A stretch of DNA of 34,034 nucleotides from Pseudomonadota bacterium (GCA_023459095.1 JAEWVQ010000165.1:1-34034); one strand, 5' to 3'. Shown: positions 1 through 7,709, numbered from the stretch's first letter. The notes: a model not told the origin generated them from the letters alone. Program-made: numbers and translations.

Positions 1-417
1 GCGCTGCTGGTGGTGTCGGAGGCGGCGCTGAAGCGCTACGGGCTGACCCCGCGCGCCCGCATCCACCACCTGAGCGTGCTCGGCGACGACCCGATCTGGC
101 ACCTCACCGCGCCGATTCCCGCCACCCGCGCCGCGCTCAAGAAGGCCGGCATGCGCATGAACAACATCGACGTGGTCGAGATCAACGAGGCCTTTGCCTC
201 GGTGGTGATGGCGTGGGCCAAGGAACTCGACTACGACCCCGCGCGCACCAACCCCAATGGCGGCGCGATCGCGCTCGGCCACCCGCTCGGCGCCACCGGC
301 GCGCGCCTGGCGACCACGCTGCTGCACGAGTTGGAACGCAGCGGCGGCCGTTTCGGCCTGCAGACCATGTGCGAGGGCGGCGGCCAGGCCAACGTCACCA
401 TCATCGAACGGCTGTGA
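1..417 (+). CDS. fadA6: Thiolase, C-terminal part (FadA6-type acetyl-CoA acyltransferase)
   Basis: This is the 3' end of a thiolase whose start lies outside the window; the frame is open from base 1. Thiolases cleave 3-oxoacyl-CoA with CoA to release acetyl-CoA or another acyl-CoA. The C-terminal half shows the NEAFA segment, the catalytic His loop GGAIALGHPLGATGAR and the second catalytic Cys in QTMCEGGG. The stretch RARIHH...PIPATRAAL and the terminus ANVTIIERL closely resemble, from memory, actinobacterial FadA6 of the steroid C/D-ring (HIP) pathway; FadA5 of side-chain oxidation is the alternative. It lies 14 bases upstream of an Hsd4A-like dehydrogenase, which would supply its 3-oxoacyl-CoA substrate. 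The family is certain; the FadA6 assignment is moderate because the nucleophilic Cys region is missing. Confidence 0.85.
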   Translation, partial: ALLVVSEAALKRYGLTPRARIHHLSVLGDDPIWHLTAPIPATRAALKKAGMRMNNIDVVEINEAFASVVMAWAKELDYDPARTNPNGGAIALGHPLGATGARLATTLLHELERSGGRFGLQTMCEGGGQANVTIIERL

Positions 418-431
418 GCAAAGGAATCGAC

Positions 432-1307
432 ATGGGTATCTGTGAAGGACGTACCGTCATCATCACCGGCGCCGGCGGCGGCCTGGGGCGCGCCTACGCG
501 CTGGCTTTCGCCGCCGAGGGCGCCAATGTGGTGGTCAACGACATCCGCCGCGAGGCCGCCGACGCGGTGGTCGATCAGATCGTCACCGCCGGCGGCAAGG
601 CCCTCGCCAACGCCGACGACATCACCCGCCTCGACAGCGCGCAGCGCATCGTCGATGCCGCGCTGGCAGCCTTCGGCGAGGTCCATGTGCTGGTGAATAA
701 CGCCGGCGTGCTGCGTGACCGCATGTTCATCAGCCTGTCGGAGGAGGATTGGGACACGGTGATGCAGGTGCACCTCAAGGGCCATTTCTGCCTCGCCAAC
801 ATTCTCGGCCGGCGCTGGCGCGACCAGGCCAAGGCCGGCAACAAGGTGGCCGCGCGCATCATCAACACCAGCTCGGGCGCCGGCCTGCAGGGCTCGGTGG
901 GGCAATCCAACTACTCCGCGGCCAAGGGCGGCATCGCCGCGCTGACTCTGGTGCAGGCCGCCGAGCTGGCACGCTACGGCGTCACCGCCAACGCGTTGGC
1001 CCCGGCCGCGCGCACCGCGATGACCGAGAGCGCGATGCCCGACGTGGTGAAGGCGCCGGCGAGCGGCTTCGACGCCTGGGCGGCGGAGAACGTGGCGCCG
1101 CTGGTGGTGTGGCTGGGCAGCGAACTGTCCGCGCACGTCACCGGCCAGGTGTTCGAGAGCCAGGGCGGGCGCATCTCGGTGTGCGACGGCTGGCGCACCG
1201 GGCCGCAGAAGGACAAGGGCGCACGCCTGACCCCGCAGGAGGCCGGCGCGGCCGTCGATGAACTGATGAAGCAGGCGGTGCCTGCGCAGAAAGTGTGGGG
1301 GACTTGA
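432..1307 (+). CDS. SDR dehydrogenase, Hsd4A / multifunctional-enzyme-2-like
   Basis: A 291-residue classical short-chain dehydrogenase that probably oxidises a 3-hydroxyacyl-CoA, and possibly a 17beta-hydroxysteroid, with NAD. Visible motifs are the nucleotide-binding TGAGGGLG (residues 12-19), an acidic Asp37 after strand 2 that favours NAD over NADP, NNAG at 89-92, catalytic Ser near 148, and Tyr161 with Lys165 in YSAAK. The segments LRDRM, HLKGHF and NYSAAKGGIAALTL resemble the SDR unit of peroxisomal multifunctional enzyme 2 and mycobacterial Hsd4A (recalled, not searched). The start is ATG 432, just after the thiolase, with AAGGA upstream. The amidase begins one base after its stop, so the three genes probably share a transcript. 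A strict acyl-CoA role without steroid activity is equally possible. Confidence 0.88.
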   Translation: MGICEGRTVIITGAGGGLGRAYALAFAAEGANVVVNDIRREAADAVVDQIVTAGGKALANADDITRLDSAQRIVDAALAAFGEVHVLVNNAGVLRDRMFISLSEEDWDTVMQVHLKGHFCLANILGRRWRDQAKAGNKVAARIINTSSGAGLQGSVGQSNYSAAKGGIAALTLVQAAELARYGVTANALAPAARTAMTESAMPDVVKAPASGFDAWAAENVAPLVVWLGSELSAHVTGQVFESQGGRISVCDGWRTGPQKDKGARLTPQEAGAAVDELMKQAVPAQKVWGT

Positions 1308-1308
1308 G

Positions 1309-2871
1309 ATGAGCGGGCTGGCAGCGGAGCAGGGGCGTCGTGACTTCCTGAAATCGGGCGCCGCGCTGGGCGCGGTGGCGGCCACGGGCCTGGGCGGCGC
1401 CGCGCGGGCTGCCACCGCGCCGAGCTTGCCGCTGCCCGAGTACGAGCGCTGGGACGCGACCGAGATCGCCTTGCGCATCCGCCGTGGCGACGTGAAGCCG
1501 GGCGAGGTGCTGGAGGCGGCGATCGCCCGTGCCGAGGCCTACGCCGCGATCAACGCCGTCACCGTGCCGCATTTCGAGCGGGCGCGGCAGCAGGCGCGCG
1601 CGCTCGACGGTGCCGGCGAGGCCGAGCGCGCGGCGCGCCCGGCGCTGGCCGGCGTGCCGTTCGCGTTGAAGGATCTGGGGATCGCGCTCAAGGGCACGGT
1701 CACCACCAACGGCTGCGCCTTCTTCAAGGACGCGGTGGCCGACCACGATTCCACCCTGGTGCAGCGCTACCAGGCGGCCGGCCTCAACATCTTCGCCAAG
1801 CTCGCCTCGCCGGAGTTCGGCCAGACCGGCACCACCGAGTCGCGCCTGTTCGGCGCCACCCGCAATCCGTGGAATCTGCAACGCAGTTCCGGCGGTTCCT
1901 CGGGGGGCGCCTCGGCGGCGGTGGCCGCGGGCGTGCTGCCGGCGGCCCATGCCAGCGACGGCGGCGGCTCGATCCGCATTCCGGCCTCGCACTGCGGCCT
2001 GTTCGGCCTCAAGCCCAGCCGCGGCCTGATTCCGATGGGGCCGCGCGCGCTCGAAGGCTGGCTGGGCCTGTCGGTGCACAACGTGATCAGCCGCAGCGTG
2101 CGCGACACCGCGCTGCTGATGCAGCTCAGCCAGGGCGCGGAAGCGGGCACCCGCACCGCGCCGCCGACCGCCGACCTGATCGCGGCGCTCGCCACGCCGC
2201 CGCGCGCACTGCGCATCGGCCTGTTCCAGACCAATCTGTTCGGCGCCGGTGTGCATGCGGAATGCCTGGAGGCGTCGAACAAGGCCGCCACGCTGTGCGC
2301 CGGCCTGGGCCACCACGTCGAGCCGATCGAGCTGTCGGCGCTGCCCTTCCTGGAGATGGCCGGCAGCATGGGCGTGGTCACCGCGAGCGGCATGCTGTAC
2401 AGCGTGCGCGAGCGCGAGCAGGCCATCGGCCGCGCGGCGCGCGAGGACGAGTTCGAACCGATCGACTGGCAGAGTCTGCAGAAGGCGAAGTCCTACACCG
2501 CCGAGCAGATTCTCGCCGCGCGCAACCTCTTCGACCGCGGCGGACGCATCCTCGACGAAGTGTTTGCGCGCTACGACCTGATCCTGTCGCCCACCACCGC
2601 GGCGCTGCCGCCGAAGCTGGGCGAACTGTCGCTCGATCAGCCCTTTGCGGACTTTGCGCGCAATGCGGTGCAGGCCTCGGCCTTCACCTCGATGTTCAAC
2701 ATGACCGGCCTGCCGGCGATGTCGGTGCCGCTGCACTGGAGTGCCGAAGGGCTGCCGATCGGCGTGCAGTTCGCCGCGCCGTTCGGTGCCGAGGCGCGGC
2801 TGATCGCGCTCGCCGCGCAGCTCGAGCAGGCCGCGCCGTGGGCGGATCGCCGGCCGCCGGCGCTGGCCTGA
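1309..2871 (+). CDS. Tat-exported amidase-signature family hydrolase
   Basis: A 520-residue amidase-signature enzyme that hydrolyses an amide or possibly an ester bond. The N-terminus carries a twin-arginine signal (RRDFLK at residues 10-15, then a hydrophobic Ala/Gly stretch ending near ARAAT), so the protein should be exported folded to the periplasm. The Ser-cisSer-Lys triad is visible as Lys121 (FALKDLG), Ser197 (SSGGSSGG) and Ser221 (GGGSIRIPAS). The 24-residue Ser-Ser spacing matches that of fatty acid amide hydrolase. The gene is one base downstream of the SDR stop. An exported amidase inside a steroid-type catabolic operon suggests removal of an amino-acid conjugate such as glycine or taurine from a bile salt, but that substrate is inference from context only. 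Family confidence is high; substrate confidence is low. Confidence 0.9.
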   Translation: MSGLAAEQGRRDFLKSGAALGAVAATGLGGAARAATAPSLPLPEYERWDATEIALRIRRGDVKPGEVLEAAIARAEAYAAINAVTVPHFERARQQARALDGAGEAERAARPALAGVPFALKDLGIALKGTVTTNGCAFFKDAVADHDSTLVQRYQAAGLNIFAKLASPEFGQTGTTESRLFGATRNPWNLQRSSGGSSGGASAAVAAGVLPAAHASDGGGSIRIPASHCGLFGLKPSRGLIPMGPRALEGWLGLSVHNVISRSVRDTALLMQLSQGAEAGTRTAPPTADLIAALATPPRALRIGLFQTNLFGAGVHAECLEASNKAATLCAGLGHHVEPIELSALPFLEMAGSMGVVTASGMLYSVREREQAIGRAAREDEFEPIDWQSLQKAKSYTAEQILAARNLFDRGGRILDEVFARYDLILSPTTAALPPKLGELSLDQPFADFARNAVQASAFTSMFNMTGLPAMSVPLHWSAEGLPIGVQFAAPFGAEARLIALAAQLEQAAPWADRRPPALA

Positions 2872-2919
2872 GGCGGGCGGCGGTCGCACGTTCCGGCAGC
2901 TGCCGATGAAGGAGAACCC

Positions 2920-3807
2920 ATGAGTACCTCTCAAGCCGCCGCGGCAGGCGTCGCCGTCGTCACCGGCGCCAGCCGCGGCGTGGGCCGGGGCGTGGCCGAA
3001 GCGCTCGGCGCAGCCGGCATGACCGTCTACCTGACCGGGCGCAGCACCATCGACGGCGCCTCCCGCATCGGCGACACGCCGCTGCACGGCACCATCCACG
3101 ACGCCGCTGCGGCGGTGACCGCCGCGGGCGGGCACGGCATCGCGGTGCATTGCGACCATGCCGACGACGCGCAGGTGGAGGCGCTGTTCGCGCGCATCGC
3201 GAACGACCACGGCCGCCTCGATATCCTGGTCAACAACGCGCTCTGCATCGACGACAGCCTGATCGAACCCGGCCCGTTCTGGAGCAAGCCGCTCGCCCAG
3301 GCCGACATGTTCGGCGTCGGCCTGCGCTCGCACTACGTCGCCGCCTGGCATGCCGCGCCGCTGCTGCTCGCCGCGGGGCGCGGGCTGGTGGCGTTCACCT
3401 CGTCGTACGGCGCCGGCTGCTACATGCACGGCCCGGCCTACGGCGCGCAGAAGGCCGGCTGCGACAAAATGGCCGCCGACATGGCGGTCGATTTCGAGGG
3501 CACGGGGGTGGCCGCGGTGTCGCTGTGGCTGGGCGTGCAGCGCACCGAACGCACCGCGATCGCCGCTCGTCTGCGCGGCGACGCCTACGGCGACTTCATG
3601 GCGCGCAGCGAGAGTCCGCAGTTCGTCGGCCGCGTCATCCACGCGCTGTGGCGCGATCCCGAACTCGCCGCGCGCTCCGGACGCACGCAGATCGTCGCCG
3701 AACTCGCGCAGCGCTACGGCGTGCGCGACGAGGACGGCCGCGCACCGCCGAGCTGGCGCGAGATGCTCGGTGCGCCCTGTGTCGTCCACCCCGCGCGGGT
3801 GAGCTGA
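2920..3807 (+). CDS. SDR family oxidoreductase (DHRS1-like)
   Basis: A 295-residue short-chain dehydrogenase with the cofactor motif TGASRGVG near residue 15, LVNNAL in place of the usual NNAG, a TSSYGAG serine segment, and the catalytic pair in AYGAQKAG (Tyr-x3-Lys). The basic TGR after the second strand suggests NADPH. The middle section and the long C-terminal part (PQFVGRVIHALWRDPELAARSG) resemble the DHRS1 branch. Its start at 2920 follows a clear GAAGGAGA ribosome-binding site, 48 bases after the amidase. The next gene begins 10 bases after its stop. It could act as a hydroxysteroid dehydrogenase or ketone reductase for the ring system; no residue visible here fixes the substrate. Confidence 0.85.
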   Translation: MSTSQAAAAGVAVVTGASRGVGRGVAEALGAAGMTVYLTGRSTIDGASRIGDTPLHGTIHDAAAAVTAAGGHGIAVHCDHADDAQVEALFARIANDHGRLDILVNNALCIDDSLIEPGPFWSKPLAQADMFGVGLRSHYVAAWHAAPLLLAAGRGLVAFTSSYGAGCYMHGPAYGAQKAGCDKMAADMAVDFEGTGVAAVSLWLGVQRTERTAIAARLRGDAYGDFMARSESPQFVGRVIHALWRDPELAARSGRTQIVAELAQRYGVRDEDGRAPPSWREMLGAPCVVHPARVS

Positions 3808-3817
3808 AGGAGGCGCG

Positions 3818-4249
3818 ATGGAACTCGAACGCCGCATCGCCCGCCTCGAAGCGCTGGAGGCGATCCGCCTGCTCAAGCACCGCTACCTCAACGCCTGCGA
3901 CCTCAAGGAGGTCGAGACCATCCGCGACTGCTTCGCCACCGGCCCGATCGACATCGACTACGAGGCCGTCGGCCGCTTCGATGACCGCGACCGCTTCGTT
4001 GCCCTCTACCAGTCGCTCGCCTGCCATCCGCGCGTGCGCGACAGCCATCACGGCGCCAACCCGGAAATCGAGCTGCTCGGCGACGACCATGCGCGCGGGC
4101 GCTGGGCGCTGTCGTACTTCAACCTTGACGCCGAAACCGGCCAGACCCGCCGCCTGGGGGTGATCTACGACGACGAGTACCGCCGCCTCGACGGGGCGTG
4201 GAAGATCGTCGCGACGCGCTCGCGCATCCTGGCGGCGGTGAGCGATTGA
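3818..4249 (+). CDS. NTF2/SnoaL-fold protein, BaiE-like steroid dehydratase candidate
   Basis: A 143-residue cone-shaped alpha+beta (NTF2/SnoaL-like) protein. It starts with a helix rich in Glu, Arg and Leu followed by AIRLLKHRYLNACD, the usual entry of this family. Compared from memory with bile-acid 7alpha-dehydratase BaiE, the catalytic Tyr30, Asp35 and His83 line up with Tyr23, Asp28 and His77 here; spacing is conserved to within one residue, and the PEI that follows the His is shared. The C-terminal part (YDDEYRRLDGAWKIV) is the typical last strands. It may remove water from a hydroxysteroid or a hydroxylated intermediate. The start at 3818 has an AAGGAGG site. It is the last gene of the first plus-strand cluster. 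Related scytalone dehydratases and isomerases share the fold, so the reaction is not certain. Confidence 0.8.
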   Translation: MELERRIARLEALEAIRLLKHRYLNACDLKEVETIRDCFATGPIDIDYEAVGRFDDRDRFVALYQSLACHPRVRDSHHGANPEIELLGDDHARGRWALSYFNLDAETGQTRRLGVIYDDEYRRLDGAWKIVATRSRILAAVSD

Positions 4250-4282
4250 CGCGGACCTAGGGTCCCGCCCCTGGGTCGCGGC

Positions 4283-4308
4283 GGCCGGCGCGCGTTCACG
4301 CGCCGGCC
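4283..4308. terminator. GC-rich hairpin between convergent genes
   Basis: A perfect 10-bp inverted repeat (GGCCGGCGCG / CGCGCCGGCC, loop CGTTCA) sits between the stop of the NTF2-like gene and the convergent stop of the rubredoxin gene. No T-run follows on either strand, so it is either a weak bidirectional terminator or an RNA 3'-end stabiliser. Confidence 0.5.
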
Positions 4309-4327
4309 CTGAAGGAAGGGGCAGAGA

Positions 4328-4507
4328 TCAGAGCACCGCCTCGAAGCTGTCTTTGGGCTGTCCGCAGTCCGGGCAAATCCAATCGTTTGCAAGATCCGAC
4401 CACGCTGTTCCGGGCGGAATGCCCTGAGATGCCAGGCCCCCGGCCTCGTCATAGATGAAGCCACAAGTCAGGCACATGTGGCTTCCCGCGGCTTCAGCGG
4501 ACGCCAT
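4328..4507 (-). CDS. Rubredoxin
   Basis: A small (59-residue) one-iron electron-transfer protein. Both metal-binding knuckles are present: CLTCG near the N-terminus and CPDCG near the C-terminus, with the family landmarks FIYD, GIPPGT, a conserved Trp before ICPDC, and KDSFE. The start at 4507 (MASAEAAG...) is preferred; it overlaps the 3' end of the P450 gene by 14 bases. An upstream ATG at 4534 in the same frame would overlap further without adding conserved sequence. Overlap with a P450 implies translational coupling and suggests that the rubredoxin carries electrons to that P450. This is unusual, since bacterial P450s more often use 2Fe-2S or 3Fe-4S ferredoxins. No reductase gene is adjacent. 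Confidence 0.93.
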   Translation of the reverse strand: MASAEAAGSHMCLTCGFIYDEAGGLASQGIPPGTAWSDLANDWICPDCGQPKDSFEAVL

Positions 4508-5747
4508 AGCGGACCGGCAGGCGGCGATAGCCACCGACGAAGTTGGACGCGATGGGCACCGGCATGCCGGCGAGTTCGAGGGACGACAGGCGCGGAATCA
4601 GCCTGCCGAAGAAGGCGTCCAGTTCAAGCAGGGCCAACTGGCGCCCGATGCAGGCGTGTACGCCGTAGCCGAATGCCACATGACCGGAGGTGTCGCGGTC
4701 GATCAGTAAGCGGTCAGGCTCATCGAACAAGGCTTCGTCGCGATTGCCGGACGGGTAGATCAGCGCCACCGCATCGCCGGCCCGTAGCGTGACCTCGCGC
4801 AGTTGAAAATCCTCGCTGGCGGTGCGCATGAAATGATGAATGGGCGACACCCAGCGGCAGATCTCGTTGCTGGTGTTGCGCAACAGCCCCGGGTTGGCGA
4901 CGAGCTTGGTCATTTCCTCCGGATGGGTGGCGAAGCCCAGCATGCCGCCGGCCAGTGCGGCCGATGTGGTGTCATGGCCGGCAGTGATCGCGACCAGCAC
5001 GTAGGAGAGGGCTTCGATCATGCCGATCGGATGGTCGTCGATCGATGCGTTGGCGATCGCACTCGTCAGGTCGCCGGTGGGGGAGGCGCGCCGTTCGGCG
5101 AGCATCTTGCCGAGATAGCCGGCAAATTCCTCGAATGCGGCCGCGCCGTAGTCGCCGTCCTGCTGAAGCTCGGGGTCGCCCGCCGCAAGCAGCGCCTGGG
5201 TCATGCGCAGGATGTAGGGGGCGTCCTCGAGCGGCGCGCCGAGAATCGAGGCGATCACCTCGAGCGGGTACCACACCGCGATGTCGCTCGCAAAGTCACA
5301 CTCGCCGCCGATCTCGATCATGCGGTGGACGTACTTGTCGGCGATGGCCTCGATGCCGGGCACGAGTTCGCGCAGGCCGCTGCCGATGAACCAACGTGCG
5401 GCGATGTTCCGGTACTGACTGTGCTCGGGTTCGTCCATGTCGAGAATCGTTCGCGAGCCGCCGGTGCGACTGCCGTAGCGCGCGAGCGTCGCCGCTTCCA
5501 TGGCCTGGGGAATCAGGGTCAGGCGCGGAGCGCTCAGGAAGATCCCGTGGTTCTTCTCGATGAGCTTGATGTCCTCGTTGCGGGTGATGAGCCAGAACGG
5601 ACGGTACGGTGCCCGATCGACCCAGGAGACCGGCAAGGTGCGCCGAAGGTGGGCGAGCTGGCGGTAGAGCCCGGCTTCGTCGGCATAGGCTTCCGGCGAG
5701 AACACGTCGATGTCGTCCGGCAGTTGATACGGTCGTGGTTCGTTCAT
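4494..5747 (-). CDS. Cytochrome P450
   Basis: A 417-residue soluble bacterial P450 that inserts one oxygen atom into an unactivated C-H bond. Diagnostic motifs are the I-helix oxygen-activation segment AGHDTT (residues 256-261), the K-helix ExxR as EICR (295-298), and the heme loop FGYGVHACIG (359-368), where Cys366 is the heme ligand. Length and N-terminus (no membrane anchor) fit class I bacterial enzymes. The substrate family cannot be assigned by eye. The steroid-type neighbourhood makes side-chain terminal hydroxylation, as by CYP125/CYP142, or a ring hydroxylation plausible. Its transcript continues into the overlapping rubredoxin. A palindrome that could bind the upstream TetR protein lies 49-69 bases before the start codon. 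Confidence 0.95.
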   Translation of the reverse strand: MNEPRPYQLPDDIDVFSPEAYADEAGLYRQLAHLRRTLPVSWVDRAPYRPFWLITRNEDIKLIEKNHGIFLSAPRLTLIPQAMEAATLARYGSRTGGSRTILDMDEPEHSQYRNIAARWFIGSGLRELVPGIEAIADKYVHRMIEIGGECDFASDIAVWYPLEVIASILGAPLEDAPYILRMTQALLAAGDPELQQDGDYGAAAFEEFAGYLGKMLAERRASPTGDLTSAIANASIDDHPIGMIEALSYVLVAITAGHDTTSAALAGGMLGFATHPEEMTKLVANPGLLRNTSNEICRWVSPIHHFMRTASEDFQLREVTLRAGDAVALIYPSGNRDEALFDEPDRLLIDRDTSGHVAFGYGVHACIGRQLALLELDAFFGRLIPRLSSLELAGMPVPIASNFVGGYRRLPVRYGVR

Positions 5748-5795
5748 GTCAGGCGCTCACGCGATGTGGTTGAGAGGCATGGATCCTGCCTCAGG

Positions 5796-5816
5796 CTAAC
5801 AACTATTAGTTTGTAG
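5796..5816. promoter_or_regulatory. Palindromic operator candidate in front of P450
   Basis: AT-rich imperfect palindrome in an otherwise GC-rich region: core AACTA-T-TAGTT (5801-5811), with outer CTA/TAG half-steps giving a 21-bp dyad. On the minus strand a TTGACG -35-like hexamer occupies 5822-5817 and a weak TAGCCT -10-like hexamer 5798-5793, an 18-bp spacer, so the dyad would fill the promoter core. This is the classic place for a TetR-type repressor, and a tetR gene lies just upstream. Confidence 0.55.
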
Positions 5817-6038
5817 CGTCAACTGCGCATCCGTTGAGCCCAGCCTGCTTCCGTGCCTGGATCGATCTGCCCACGGGCAGCGGTGGTGGTGGAGGTGCCC
5901 GATAGCGCAAGGCGCTACTGTGCGGGGGCGATCAGCGCTCTTCACGCCGGGACCGAGCACATCGGTCGTCGCACGAACGCTACGGGGCGACGTGATCGCG
6001 CGTCCCGACCCGCCACGGCAGGAGGCGCTCACCGGCGC
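5817..6038. other. Non-coding stretch between tetR and the P450 promoter
   Basis: No convincing gene is seen. It contains a short perfect hairpin TAGCGC-AAG-GCGCTA (5903-5917) that could end the tetR transcript on the minus strand, though no T-run follows. Short open frames here show no recognisable protein features. Confidence 0.4.
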
Positions 6039-6710
6039 CTACGCGTTGCCGCCACTGTGGCCGGTACCCGGGTCCTGAGGCGTTGCCGGCGCGCCCGCAG
6101 GGAGACCGGGGCGCGCCGCCTGCTGCGAGAGCGCCGCATCGACGAGCTCGAGCACCATCTCGACATGGCGGGCGCGGCCTTCGGGCGCCAGGGGATCGAT
6201 GCCGATCAGGTCGCGGTAGAGCGGTGCAAGCGTGATGTAGGACACCAGCAGGTTGTTGAAGTCCATGACCGCCCAGGGCTGCAGCGCCTGGGGCATGCGG
6301 GCGCCCTCGGTGACCGGGGCGAACAAGGGCTCGAACAGTGCCTGGATCTGTGCGTCGGCAACCGGGGTTTCGGCCAGCGCGGCATGCTGCAGCAAGCGGG
6401 CGAAGTTGGGGTGCGCGAAGTAGCACTCGACCATGCGCCGCGCCCAGGCCAGCGCCTCCCGTCGTCCGTGAGGCGCGGCTCCGGGCTGCGGTGATGCGGC
6501 CGCGATGATGGGGCGAAAGTGCGCCATCAGTCTCTCCAGCACCGCCGCGTACAGGGCCTCTTTGTTCTTGAAGTGGTTGTAGAGGCTTGGCGTACGGATG
6601 CCGACCCGGTCTGCGATGTCGCCGAGTGAAGTTGCGTGGTAACCGGTGCTGGCGAAGAGTGCCTCGGCAACGTCGAGAATGCGCTCTGAGGTGGGGCGGC
6701 TGTCCGTCAT
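6039..6710 (-). CDS. TetR family transcriptional regulator
   Basis: A TetR-type repressor of about 223 residues from ATG 6710. The N-terminal helix-turn-helix is clear: ERILDVAEALFASTGYHATSLGDIADRVGIRTPSLYNHFKNKEAL. The C-terminal ligand-binding part is unremarkable, and the tail is rich in Pro, Gly and Ala. An in-frame ATG at 6740 would add ten residues; neither start has a strong ribosome-binding site, so the start is uncertain. The gene points toward the P450 and away from the divergent IpdF-like operon (start 6913), so it could control both. The palindrome at 5796-5816 is the best operator candidate. KstR2, which regulates ipdF in actinobacteria, is also a TetR protein, but no KstR2-type CAAG-n2-CTTG site was found here. 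Confidence 0.9.
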   Translation of the reverse strand: MTDSRPTSERILDVAEALFASTGYHATSLGDIADRVGIRTPSLYNHFKNKEALYAAVLERLMAHFRPIIAAASPQPGAAPHGRREALAWARRMVECYFAHPNFARLLQHAALAETPVADAQIQALFEPLFAPVTEGARMPQALQPWAVMDFNNLLVSYITLAPLYRDLIGIDPLAPEGRARHVEMVLELVDAALSQQAARPGLPAGAPATPQDPGTGHSGGNA

Positions 6711-6740
6711 CGAATCGGGCTTGTGCGTGGGGCCGCCCAT

Positions 6741-6912
6741 TCTATCGAGCCTGGTGACGGATACCGAACGGGAGACGCGTGGCCGATGCGCCTGAGCGCA
6801 GGCGCGCACCGAGCGGCCTTCTCCAGGCGCGACGCCCCGTCCGTTTTGACGATGCCGGCCCCGTCCGTCCCTCCTATAAGTAGCGGCATCTCCACCTTGC
6901 GAGGTTCATGCC
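6741..6912. promoter_or_regulatory. Divergent promoter region tetR / ipdF operon
   Basis: This region separates divergent genes. It holds an inverted repeat GCGCCTG-AGCG-CAGGCGC (6788-6805), a TTGACG at 6846-6851, a TATAAG at 6875-6880 (23-bp gap, too long for a standard sigma-70 pair), and a near-palindrome ACCTTGCGAGGT (6894-6905) that covers the ribosome-binding site of the downstream gene. Any of the dyads might be an operator; none is proven. Confidence 0.4.
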
Positions 6913-7698
6913 GTGAAAGAAGCGCCCCCTTATGTGCCCGGCCACCAGCTGCTCGCCGGCAAGTCCGTCCTGATCACTGCCGCGGCTGGCGCCGGCATCG
7001 GCTTTGCCGCCGCCCGCAAGTGCGCCGAGGAAGGCTGCCGTGCGTTGATGATTTCCGACATCCATCCACGCCGCCTGGAAGAGGCGGTGGCCAGGCTGAA
7101 GGCCGAAACCGGCCTGCAGAACGTGTGGGGCCAGCTCTGCAACGTCACCAACGAAGAGGAAGTGCAGGCCCTGGTCGCCGCCGCCGAGGACAAGCTGGGC
7201 GGCGTCGATGTGCTGATCAACAACGCCGGCCTCGGCGGCCAGAAGCGCGTCACCGAGATGAGCGACGAGGAGTGGAGCCGGGTGCTCGACATCACCCTGA
7301 CCGGCACCTTCCGCATGACGCGGGCGATGCTGCCGCACATGGAAAGGCGCGGCCGCGGCGCCATCGTCAACAACGCCTCGGTGCTCGGCTGGCGGGCGCA
7401 GAAGGAGCAGGCCCACTACGCCGCCGCCAAGGCCGGGGTGATGGCGCTGACGCGCTGTTCGGCGCTGGAGGCGGCCGAGCACGGCGTGCGCATCAACGCG
7501 GTGTCGCCGTCGATCGCGCTGCATGAATTCCTGAAAAAGGCCTCCAGCGAGGAACTGCTCGCCCAGCTCGCCGGCCGCGAAGCCTTCGGCCGCGCCGCCG
7601 AGGTGTGGGAGGTGGCCAACGTGATGGTCTTCCTCGCCAGCGACTACGCCTCCTACATGACTGGCGAAGTGCTGTCGGTCAGCTCGCAGCACGCCTGA
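6913..7698 (+). CDS. ipdF: IpdF-like short-chain dehydrogenase (steroid C/D-ring catabolism)
   Basis: A 261-residue SDR starting at GTG 6913, with GAGG eight bases upstream; a nearby ATG at 6908 is out of frame and hits a stop at once. Motifs are the unusual cofactor loop TAAAGAGIG (residues 22-30), NNAGLGG (103-109), Ser156 in NNASVLGW, and Tyr169/Lys173 in YAAAK. The stretches NNASVLGWRAQ, HYAAAKAGVMALTRCSALEAAEHGVRINAVSPSIA and LASDYASYMTGEVLSVSSQH match, as far as I recall, mycobacterial IpdF (Rv3559c), which oxidises a hydroxyl on the CoA ester of the HIP indanedione during degradation of the last two steroid rings. It is the first gene of a seven-gene beta-oxidation operon. Confidence 0.85.
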   Translation: MKEAPPYVPGHQLLAGKSVLITAAAGAGIGFAAARKCAEEGCRALMISDIHPRRLEEAVARLKAETGLQNVWGQLCNVTNEEEVQALVAAAEDKLGGVDVLINNAGLGGQKRVTEMSDEEWSRVLDITLTGTFRMTRAMLPHMERRGRGAIVNNASVLGWRAQKEQAHYAAAKAGVMALTRCSALEAAEHGVRINAVSPSIALHEFLKKASSEELLAQLAGREAFGRAAEVWEVANVMVFLASDYASYMTGEVLSVSSQHA

Positions 7699-7709
7699 GA
7701 GGTGGCGCG

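Noticed and set aside
1138..3876. Very long open frame (about 900 codons) on the minus strand opposite the amidase and SDR genes
   Set aside because: It is an antisense shadow caused by high GC; its translation is Arg/His/Gln-rich with no domain pattern, while the plus-strand genes have intact catalytic motifs.
5796..6032. Short minus-strand open frame between tetR and the P450
   Set aside because: It has no ribosome-binding site or protein features and overlaps the promoter/operator region.
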